Of a stretch of 64,000 nucleotides of DNA, positions 57,589 through 64,000 are shown piece by piece. The stretch covers positions 85,425 through 149,424 of the forward strand of contig CAXSCR010000005.1 in assembly GCA_964235605.1 (NCBI GenBank), written 5' to 3'. Both the position numbers and the translations under genes were made by a program. Every line of letters starts with the position of its first letter. The stretch's first letter is position 1. Source of the DNA: DATCRE01 sp964235605 (lineage in GTDB: Bacteria; Bacteroidota; Bacteroidia; Cytophagales; Cyclobacteriaceae). The notes below the pieces were generated by a model. That model saw only the letters and a list, made by a program, of their open reading frames with translations. It ran no database searches and was not told the origin of the DNA.

Positions 57589-57841
57589 CTACGACCTCAG
57601 TTTAGTCCATATATCATGGTAAATACTTTTTATGAGGACCTCAGAAAACAACTGACTTGCGGCATCTTTTGAAATTGCTTTAATAATAGTCCGTGATTCT
57701 CCTTTTTGAACAACGAAAAGACTTCCCGTTGGGGAAAGGGCCACTGTACTCGGAGAATGAGTTGCCATAAGCACTTTTGCGCCATAGCCGATTATCAGAT
57801 TTTCATTTACAACATCAAAGAACTGTTTTGTCAGTGACGCT
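57589..57841 (-). pseudogene. C-terminal fragment of an AAA-type ATPase
   Basis: The open frame runs from the integrase end: LTKQFFDVVNENLIIGYGAK, then VLMATHSPSTVAL, the D-loop/switch segment of OLD/RecF-like AAA ATPases, then a short C-terminal tail. The N-terminal ATPase part with Walker A is missing, and the frame runs into the integrase gene at 57842. The gene was probably cut by insertion or rearrangement. Confidence 0.7.
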
Positions 57842-59107
57842 CTAGCGTAGAACTTTCAATTGAGGTCGACTTTCAACTTTGTTTTCGTTCAGCCTACCCT
57901 TTAAATCCTTCATATCCTCACTCAATTTTCTTTCAATTACCTTTGCATAGATTTGTGTAGTTGTGATAGCAGAGTGTCCAAGCATTTTACTAACGGACTC
58001 AATAGGAACGCCGTTAGTTAAGGTAACTGTTGTTGCAAACGTGTGACGTGCTATATGAAAAGTAAGATTTTTTTTGATCCCACATAGATCGGCAATTTCC
58101 TTTAGGTAACTATTCATCTGCTGATTCGAGATGACGGGAAATAACCTTTCCGCAGCTAGAGCTTTTGGATGCCCTTTGTATTTATCAATGATCTCCAGGG
58201 CTTTTGGCAACAACGGTATACGAACTGGATTGCTTGTTTTTTGTCGGTTTGTGTATATCCAGTATTCGTTGTCAATACCGATTGTTACATTAGCAGGCGT
58301 GAGTTGCATAACATCAATATAGGCAAGACCGGTATAACAACTGAAAATAAAAAGGTCGCGTATCCATTGGAGCCGAACGATTTTTAATTCACGTATTTCT
58401 ATCGCTAACAATTCCTCTTTTGTAAGGAATTCTCTTTCGACCTTTTCAAACTTTTGTTTGTAGGCAGCGAACGGATCTCGTTCCAACCACTCCATCCTTA
58501 CGGCCATATTTATCATTTTACGCAATCTTTCAATGTGTTTCATGACCCCATTGTTTGCTAGTGGTTTGTGGTGATCGACCGGTTTATAATTGCGTAAGAA
58601 GTAATCAAAGTCTACAATGAACTTATAGGTAAGTTCTGATAAATACATATCAGTTTTGCCAAACTTTGATTTCAGAAATCGCTGAATGTATTTTTGAGTA
58701 GCGGAGTAATTCTTCATCGTACCCCATGTCAATGAGTCGCTTACGTTAGTATTGTGATACTCTATTAACTTACAGAGCGTATGTTTCTTTTCGTCATTGC
58801 CAATGAACTTGTTTTTAATTGCTTCAGCCGTTACAAATTTCTTTTGCAGCATCATTTCCTGATAACAACTCACAATACCTGAACGCACCTGTTCCAGAAA
58901 CGCGTTAAGAGAACGAATTTCTTCACGGCTGCCCTTAGCCATGCCTTTAAATCCGTTCCAGTTTTCCTGTTCAATGCTCCGTTTTACTGAAATGTCTGCT
59001 CGCTTGCCGTCGACGGTAATACGTGCATAAATAGGAGCCAGTCCATAGTTGGTCTTGTACTTTTTTAAGTAGAAGATTACTCCGAATGTGTTTGTTGTGT
59101 TTTTCAT
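57842..59107 (-). CDS. Tyrosine recombinase/integrase (Bacteroidota mobile-element type)
   Basis: The 421-aa protein has an N-terminal arm-binding domain (GVIFYLKKYKTNYGLAPIYAR), a central SAM-like core-binding domain and a C-terminal catalytic domain with HIARHTFATTV (HxxR), LGHSAITTTQIY (His and nucleophile Tyr). At the Arg-I position the motif reads CYTGLAYIDV, so Ala stands where Arg is usual, as in the IntDOT group, which also lacks Arg I. It integrates or excises a mobile element. It lies 240 bp from tRNA-Pro, and may define the end of a genomic island that includes the cluster. No relaxase or transfer genes are seen in this window. Confidence 0.92.
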   Translation of the reverse strand: MKNTTNTFGVIFYLKKYKTNYGLAPIYARITVDGKRADISVKRSIEQENWNGFKGMAKGSREEIRSLNAFLEQVRSGIVSCYQEMMLQKKFVTAEAIKNKFIGNDEKKHTLCKLIEYHNTNVSDSLTWGTMKNYSATQKYIQRFLKSKFGKTDMYLSELTYKFIVDFDYFLRNYKPVDHHKPLANNGVMKHIERLRKMINMAVRMEWLERDPFAAYKQKFEKVEREFLTKEELLAIEIRELKIVRLQWIRDLFIFSCYTGLAYIDVMQLTPANVTIGIDNEYWIYTNRQKTSNPVRIPLLPKALEIIDKYKGHPKALAAERLFPVISNQQMNSYLKEIADLCGIKKNLTFHIARHTFATTVTLTNGVPIESVSKMLGHSAITTTQIYAKVIERKLSEDMKDLKGRLNENKVESRPQLKVLR

Positions 59108-59200
59108 ATTTGCTTAAATCGTTTAGATCACGCAGCGCATTGATCACTCACAGTACTCCGGCACATTAAGCTCGTCGAATTGGTTAACAATTCGCATCGG

Positions 59201-59244
59201 GTGCCCCAAAGATAATACGGGAAATAGGGCACCGAATGGGGCAC
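59201..59244. repeat. Inverted repeat GTGCCCC/GGGGCAC upstream of integrase
   Basis: GTGCCCC at 59201-59207 is matched by GGGGCAC at 59238-59244, with a further AGGGCAC at 59226-59232. It sits between integrase and tRNA-Pro, a position where recombinase core or arm sites are expected. Confidence 0.4.
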
Positions 59245-59283
59245 ATTTTTATTGATATCAGATGGTATGAATTGATGGAAGAA

Positions 59284-59324
59284 AAAGCAAAAAGCCTCTC
59301 AAATCATACGATCTAAGAGGTTTT
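59284..59324 (-). terminator. Rho-independent terminator of tRNA-Pro
   Basis: On the minus strand, AAAACCTCTTAG and its partner AGAGGCTTTTT form a stem with a loop of about 14 nt followed by a T run. It begins 23 bases past the 3' end of tRNA-Pro. Confidence 0.75.
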
Positions 59325-59347
59325 GCCGACATTTGATTGTCTCTGTG

Positions 59348-59422
59348 TCGGGGTGAGATGATTCGAACATCCGACCCCCACGTCCCTAACGTGGTGCGCT
59401 AACCGGGCTGCGCTACACCCCG
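59348..59422 (-). tRNA. tRNA-Pro (anticodon AGG)
   Basis: The minus strand folds as a cloverleaf: acceptor CGGGGTG/CACCCCG, D-stem GCGC/GCGC, anticodon stem CCACG/CGTGG around the loop TTAGGGA, and a T-arm with TTCGAAT. Loop positions give anticodon AGG; discriminator base is A; the CCA end is not encoded. An A at the wobble position is unusual for a bacterial proline tRNA. Confidence 0.92.
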
Positions 59423-59631
59423 AACTTATTTTGGATTGCAATATTACGAAATACCTAATATCTCACAAGTTCATACCTAAACATCTATAAAGATACTAAC
59501 TTAGAATGTATGAGGGTAAGATCTTTACTGACCATATCTAACCGTTTTCAAGCGCTATGCTTACTACAATGATGTTAAAATTATCAGATCATAATGCTAA
59601 CTTTAAGCATTTCAAATTATAGTGCCTTTAA

Positions 59632-61392
59632 ATGCGATTTATCTTCACTGTTATTACTTTAATTCAAAGAAGATTTTCAGAAAAACAATTCCTGATTCTC
59701 TCTAGCATTTTTGTGGGCTTAGCATCTGGACTTACCGCTATCATTCTTAAGCTATTCGTTCATACAATAGGCATTTGGGTTACGCGTTATACGGACAACT
59801 ACGAAAAATATTTTTTATTTACGATTTGTCCGTTGATTGGCATCGGACTAACAGTTTTTATTATACATCGCTTCTTTAAAAAATCATTTAAAAAAGGCAG
59901 CGCGGAAATATCATACGCTATAGCAAAAGAGTCAAGCATACTACCGAGGTCGCAGCCCTTATCACAAGTTATTACAAGTGCGTTGACTGTTGGTTTTGGT
60001 GGATCAGCAGGATTGGAGTCTCCCATGGTTAGCGCAGGTGCCGGACTTGGATCGCATTATGCTAAAACATTTCAACTTGATTATAAGGAACGGACGCTAT
60101 TGTTAGCTTGTGGTTCGGCTGCAGGTATTGCCGCAGCTTTTAATTCTCCCATCGCAGGCGTTCTTTTTGCTATTGAAGTTTTGCTGGTAGATGTAACTGT
60201 TTCGGTATTCACACCCTTAATTATAGCAGCCGCTACAGGCGCTTTACTTGCCAAGGTAATTCTACAGGAAGGTGTGCTGCTTAATTTTGGTTCACAACTG
60301 CCATTCAATTATAACAACATTGTGTATTATGTTATTCTCGGCGTATTGGCTGGATTTCTATCACTTTATTATGTACGCACTTTTACATATATAGAGAACA
60401 AGTTTAAAAGCATTGGCAAAACGTATCAAAAAGTTCTTATTGGTGGCTTAGCGTTGTCAGTTCTCTTGATATTGTTCCCGCCACTATACGGAGAAGGATA
60501 TGATAGTATCAAGATGCTGGCAAACCTGCAGCCTGACGCATTGATTCAAGGAAGCTTGTTCGAGGAGTTTTTATCTTCTAATTGGAGTCAGTTACTTTTC
60601 GTTTTCATTCTGATGATGGTAAAGGTTTTTGCAACTGCATTTACATTGGGAAGCGGTGGTAATGGTGGAAACTTTGCACCCTCTTTATGTGTAGGATCCT
60701 ACCTTGGCTTTTGCTTCGCCCGGTTTATTAACCTTACGGGATTAACATCTATTCCAGAAAGTAATTTCACGCTGGTAGCAATGGCAGGTATTCTCAGCGG
60801 AATTTTCTACGCACCACTTACTTCAATTTTTCTTATCATTGAAATTACGGGCGGATATGGATTAATGATACCACTCATGATTGTAGCTGCACTTAGCAAT
60901 ATTGTAGTGCGTTACTTCGAACCTTTATCTATGGAAGCGAAAAAATTATCTACGAAACTCAAACTTTCTATTGATGATAAAGATAAATATTTGCTTAGTA
61001 GGTTAGACTTTTTAGAAATGATTGAAAAAGATTTTCAAAAAGTTGATTCTGACGGAACATTACTCAGCTTGGTTAACGCCATATCAAAATCAAGAAGAAA
61101 TATTTTTCCCGTAGTAAACAAAGAATCGAAACTGGTTGGACTAATTAATCTGGATGATGTGAGAAGTCTAATCTTTAATCAGGATTTATATGATAAAATT
61201 CTAATTAAAGAAATAATGACTGCACCCAAAACAACTTTGACGGTAGAAGAAAACCTCCACAACGTGCTCAATAAATTTGATGACACGGGCATGTGGAATC
61301 TCCCTGTAACCGATGACTATAAGTATATCGGGTTTTTATCGAAGTCCAGTATTCTTACAAAATATCGTTCTGAGTTACTGAAGTCTGTTTAA
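59632..61392 (+). CDS. ClC-family chloride channel/antiporter with CBS domains
   Basis: The 586-aa membrane protein carries the ClC selectivity-filter motifs: GSAGLESPMVS (the gating Glu of GxxGxEGP type is kept), GIAAAFNSPIAG and LGSGGNGGNFAPSL (GxFxP). Residues from about 460 form two CBS domains (FPVVNKESKLVGLIN and NLPVTDDYKYIGFL), which usually sense nucleotides. It should move Cl-, perhaps with H+ exchange. It lies beyond the integrase and looks like ordinary chromosome. Convergent with the helicase gene through a shared terminator. Confidence 0.93.
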   Translation: MRFIFTVITLIQRRFSEKQFLILSSIFVGLASGLTAIILKLFVHTIGIWVTRYTDNYEKYFLFTICPLIGIGLTVFIIHRFFKKSFKKGSAEISYAIAKESSILPRSQPLSQVITSALTVGFGGSAGLESPMVSAGAGLGSHYAKTFQLDYKERTLLLACGSAAGIAAAFNSPIAGVLFAIEVLLVDVTVSVFTPLIIAAATGALLAKVILQEGVLLNFGSQLPFNYNNIVYYVILGVLAGFLSLYYVRTFTYIENKFKSIGKTYQKVLIGGLALSVLLILFPPLYGEGYDSIKMLANLQPDALIQGSLFEEFLSSNWSQLLFVFILMMVKVFATAFTLGSGGNGGNFAPSLCVGSYLGFCFARFINLTGLTSIPESNFTLVAMAGILSGIFYAPLTSIFLIIEITGGYGLMIPLMIVAALSNIVVRYFEPLSMEAKKLSTKLKLSIDDKDKYLLSRLDFLEMIEKDFQKVDSDGTLLSLVNAISKSRRNIFPVVNKESKLVGLINLDDVRSLIFNQDLYDKILIKEIMTAPKTTLTVEENLHNVLNKFDDTGMWNLPVTDDYKYIGFLSKSSILTKYRSELLKSV

Positions 61393-61398
61393 ATAAAA

Positions 61399-61445
61399 CC
61401 TCATCCTAAATCCTTTTCGCTTTAGCGGAAGAACATAGGATGAGG
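61399..61445. terminator. Bidirectional terminator between ClC channel and helicase genes
   Basis: CCTCATCCTA at 61399-61408 is matched exactly by TAGGATGAGG at 61436-61445, with a further partial stem inside. It lies between the convergent stops at 61392 and 61477. Confidence 0.75.
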
Positions 61446-61476
61446 CGTAAACTCAATTCGTAGTTAGTAAATTAAC

Positions 61477-63315
61477 TTAATACTTTCTGCGCGGCCTTTT
61501 ACCATCAGACGAACGCGAAGATGAGCTATCAGAAGATCTGCTACCACCGCTACTGCTTCCACCACCATCAGATGATCTTGGCTTGGTTCTGCTATCCCTT
61601 CTTCCACCACCAGCGTATCCGCCACCAGAAGATCTGCTACCTGATGAAGAATTACCACCATACGAGCGACCGCCACCAGAAGAACGTTCAGAACGTTCAC
61701 CTCCACCGCCAGATCTCTTTTCGGCTGTTACTTCTACACGAACGGCTCTATTTTGATACTCTACATTTGTAAAGCCATTCAGTATATCTTGTGATTTACT
61801 CTTATCAACTTCAAAGAAAGAATAAGCACCCTTTATATCAATTTGGCCAATGTACTTTTTACCAACACCGGTTGAGTCATCAATCAATTCAAGAATTCCC
61901 GCTTTATCAAGGCCATCCATTTTGCCTACATTAACAAAGAAGCGATCGCCAGTGATATAGCGCTCTTCGCTGCTACTACGCTGTCCGTCTTCTGCATTTA
62001 GATCAGGCGAATTTTTATAATAATCTAAAAAGCGATTGAACTCTATAGACGCAAAACGTTTTATCAGTTCTTGCTTAGTAAGGTCTTTTAACTCATCATA
62101 AACCGCTGGAAGAAATTCTTCAATGTCTTCTTCGTTTACTTTTACCTCACGAACCTTGTGCATCAAAGCAATTAATTGCTTCTGGCAAACTTCTGATCCC
62201 GTAGGAATCATCATTCTAGTAAAAGGAGCCTTAAGCGTTCTTTCAATTTGTTTAACCTTACTTAGTTCTCTTCTAGAGATTAAGGCTATTGAAATACCTT
62301 TCTTACCCGCACGTGCAGTACGACCGCTACGATGGGTATAGAATTCCATTTCATCAGGAATGTTAAGATGTATAACGTGTGTTATATCGTCAACATCAAT
62401 ACCACGCGCAGCAACATCTGTAGCTACAAGTATTTGCAATGCACGGCTACGGAATTTTACCATAACACGGTCACGCTGTTGTTGCGTAAGATCACCATGC
62501 AATGAATCTGCATTGTAACCATCCTTCATTAAATTTTCGGCAATGCGTTGTGTATCTATTCTCGTGCGACAGAAAATCAAACCAAAAATTTCTGGGGTGT
62601 AATCAAGAATACGTTTTAATGCTAAGTACTTATCCTTTTCAGAGATGAGTACATATTGATGATCGATATTTACATTACCCTTATTCTGCTCCCCTACGGT
62701 AAGCTCAAAAGGATCTGTCATGTAATTTTTAGAGATACTCTTTACCTCACGAGGCATTGTGGCTGAAAACAACCACACATTTTTCTCCTTCGGTGTATGC
62801 TGAAGAATCTCATCTAGGTCTTCTTTAAAACCCATGTTTAGCATTTCATCGGCCTCATCTAGAACAACAAAGCGAATTGTATTCAAATTGATAGCCTTTC
62901 TGCCAATTAAGTCAATTAATCTGCCTGGTGTAGCCACAATAATTTGGGCACCCTTCTTTATGCTTCTGATTTGGTCGGTTATGCTTGACCCGCCATAAAC
63001 AGCAACAATGTTGATTCTTTTAACTTTTTCTGAGAAATTCTCGAGGTCATTAGTGATCTGAAGACAAAGTTCACGCGTTGGTGCTAACACCAAAGCCTGT
63101 GTATCACGACTTTTTTCGTCTATTAAATCCAACAATGGCAAGCCAAAGGCAGCGGTCTTGCCGGTACCTGTTTGTGCCAAACCTACAAAATCACGGTTTC
63201 CTTCCAGTAACACTGGGATTGCTTTTTCCTGTATGGGAGTAGGGACCTCGAACCCGAGCAACTGTACCGACTCTACCAACCCTTTAGACAGGCCAAGGGC
63301 TTCAAAAGATTTCAT
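61477..63315 (-). CDS. DEAD-box RNA helicase
   Basis: The 612-aa protein has all main helicase motifs: FEALGLSKGLVESV (Q-motif region), AQTGTGKTAAF, PTRELCLQ, VLDEADEML, SATMPRE, ATDVAARGIDV and HRSGRTARAG. A DbpA/CsdA-type RNA-binding domain follows (ERYITGDRFFVNVGKMDG, near residue 455-540), and the tail is a Gly/Ser/Arg-rich RGG-like region. It probably acts in ribosome assembly or cold adaptation. A -7 box (TACCTTTG) lies 22 bp upstream of the start. Confidence 0.95.
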   Translation of the reverse strand: MKSFEALGLSKGLVESVQLLGFEVPTPIQEKAIPVLLEGNRDFVGLAQTGTGKTAAFGLPLLDLIDEKSRDTQALVLAPTRELCLQITNDLENFSEKVKRINIVAVYGGSSITDQIRSIKKGAQIIVATPGRLIDLIGRKAINLNTIRFVVLDEADEMLNMGFKEDLDEILQHTPKEKNVWLFSATMPREVKSISKNYMTDPFELTVGEQNKGNVNIDHQYVLISEKDKYLALKRILDYTPEIFGLIFCRTRIDTQRIAENLMKDGYNADSLHGDLTQQQRDRVMVKFRSRALQILVATDVAARGIDVDDITHVIHLNIPDEMEFYTHRSGRTARAGKKGISIALISRRELSKVKQIERTLKAPFTRMMIPTGSEVCQKQLIALMHKVREVKVNEEDIEEFLPAVYDELKDLTKQELIKRFASIEFNRFLDYYKNSPDLNAEDGQRSSSEERYITGDRFFVNVGKMDGLDKAGILELIDDSTGVGKKYIGQIDIKGAYSFFEVDKSKSQDILNGFTNVEYQNRAVRVEVTAEKRSGGGGERSERSSGGGRSYGGNSSSGSRSSGGGYAGGGRRDSRTKPRSSDGGGSSSGGSRSSDSSSSRSSDGKRPRRKY

Positions 63316-63336
63316 TCAATAATATTAAGTAAGCCG

Positions 63337-63344
63337 CAAAGGTA
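63337..63344 (-). promoter_or_regulatory. Candidate -7 box for the DEAD-box helicase
   Basis: The minus strand reads TACCTTTG, a perfect TAnnTTTG match, 22 bp before the start codon. No clear TTG is visible at the -33 position. Confidence 0.45.
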
Positions 63345-63387
63345 AGAATATTAAATTAGAAAAGAGCTTTGAACCGCCCGCATAGTT

Positions 63388-63416
63388 TTGCATTCTGCTA
63401 TTTTTAGATAAATTTG
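63388..63416 (+). promoter_or_regulatory. Promoter of tRNA-Ala
   Basis: TTG at 63388-63390 and TAAATTTG at 63409-63416 match the Bacteroidota -33/-7 pattern with 18 bp between them. The tRNA begins 52 bp downstream. Confidence 0.5.
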
Positions 63417-63467
63417 CCGGTCTTCTGTAACAAATAAGCAGATTTAAATTTATAAAATTTTTAATAA

Positions 63468-63541
63468 GGGGGATTAGCTCAGCTGGCTAGAGCGCTTCCA
63501 TGGCATGGAAGAGGTCATCGGTTCGACTCCGATATTCTCCA
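63468..63541 (+). tRNA. tRNA-Ala (anticodon GGC)
   Basis: The sequence begins GGGGGATTAGCTCAG, has anticodon stem CTTCC/GGAAG around ATGGCAT, and a T-arm with GGTTCGACTCC. The acceptor stem pairs with ATTCTCC through two G-U pairs. The anticodon is GGC; the CCA end is not encoded. Confidence 0.95.
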
Positions 63542-63544
63542 CTT

Positions 63545-63571
63545 AAGTCCGCTAAAAAGCGGGACTTTTTT
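63545..63571 (+). terminator. Rho-independent terminator of tRNA-Ala
   Basis: AAGTCCGCT pairs with AGCGGGACTT (one bulged base) across a short A loop, followed by a T run. It starts 4 bases after the tRNA. Confidence 0.75.
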
Positions 63572-64000
63572 CATTTATGACCCATCTGTATGAATGGGTT
63601 ATGTTTACAGGAAATCGCTTTAAGTTCTAATATCAAACTTATAGCCTCTGGCCGCTAGCTTTGAGCTGCCAGTTCGATTTTTTAACGTTTATGCAGGTGA
63701 CTTACATGTTGGGCTCATGTTAACTATAACTAAGGGTTTGTATTCTTGACATGGTAGCATAACGATAAGTAAAAGTTGCAGATGACAATCATCGTTTGAA
63801 AGCGCAATCCCTTCAGGAAAATCGCTTGTAATATTGGAAGTTGAGCCAATCCAGTTTATAAATAATTATTAAACTGGTTAGCGTTGCAGTAGAACAAGTA
63901 AATCTTTTTTTATATCAATAGTTAGTAAATGACTCTTAATCAACGATCATTTTTTCCAGGTAGAGCGGTTCGTTTCCTCCCCGCTCCCCTACAGACCCGG
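63572..64000. other. Unassigned intergenic sequence at the right edge
   Basis: No open frame of useful length, RNA gene or repeat is recognised in these 429 bases. A C-rich stretch at the very end (about 63975-64000) may belong to a feature outside the window. Confidence 0.4.

Noticed and set aside
61464..61706. 80-aa minus-strand frame rich in Val/Ala at the helicase end
   Set aside because: It is a frame-shifted reading of the repetitive Gly/Ser/Arg-rich tail of the helicase.
1..64000. CRISPR array
   Set aside because: No regularly spaced short direct repeats were seen, and no cas genes are encoded.
63900..64000. Fragment of a group II intron or other gene on the minus strand
   Set aside because: Too short to support; the translated residues match nothing I recognise.

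Overview
The window is AT-rich DNA from a member of the Bacteroidota. The signs are TAnnTTTG-type -7 boxes, a large FtsX/MacB-type permease of the kind common in this phylum, and an IntDOT-like tyrosine recombinase. Genus cannot be fixed from this sequence. Most of it (1 to about 54.9 kb) is one hybrid NRPS/PKS gene cluster with tailoring, extender-unit, export and sugar genes. A small mobile or decaying zone follows (55.0-59.3 kb), then ordinary chromosome (59.3-64 kb: two tRNAs, a ClC channel and a DEAD-box helicase).

Assembly line (all + strand, gaps of about 35 bp or less): a 5'-truncated NRPS (C-A-PCP-C-A-PCP); a PKS/NRPS hybrid (KS-AT-KR-ACP-C-A-PCP-C-A-PCP); a one-module PKS (KS-AT-KR-ACP); a SAM methyltransferase; an arginine:glycine-type amidinotransferase; a three-module NRPS; a final PKS module with thioesterase (KS-AT-KR-ACP-TE); a type II thioesterase; an Sfp-type phosphopantetheinyl transferase. 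Adenylation codes read by hand suggest, if colinear, ...Orn-like, Asn, [C2], Ser, unknown, [C2], Ala, Gly, Asn, [C2], release.

The most striking point is that all three PKS acyltransferase domains have lost the catalytic Ser of GHSxG (Asn, Gly and Gly in its place), and no stand-alone acyltransferase is seen. Immediately downstream is a cassette for an ACP-bound glycerate-derived extender: an FkbK-like dehydrogenase, an FkbJ-like ACP, an FkbH-like glyceryl loader and an FkbI-like acyl-CoA dehydrogenase. Embedded among these is a KASIII-like protein whose FabH His and Asn positions are changed. I propose that this KASIII-like enzyme loads the hydroxymalonyl-type unit onto the AT-dead modules, or takes part in tetronate-like ring chemistry. 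This is an inference.

The three-module NRPS carries a tandem 2.7-kb repeat, apparently identical, whose edges leave only the substrate-choosing core of each adenylation domain unique. This looks like module duplication with core-subdomain exchange.

Downstream (42.5-54.9 kb) are genes for all steps of ADP-L-glycero-D-manno-heptose synthesis (GmhA, HldE, GmhB, HldD), two GT9 glycosyltransferases, an FkbM methyltransferase, a PvdE-like peptide ABC exporter and an FtsX-type permease. A duplicated, decaying block (44.2-45.1 kb) contains remnants of the acyl-CoA dehydrogenase, an 85-aa unknown protein and the FkbM gene. An IS3-family remnant, a GT2 gene, an excisionase-like HTH gene with a broken copy, an ATPase tail and an integrase lie between the cluster and tRNA-Pro, so the cluster may sit on a genomic island.
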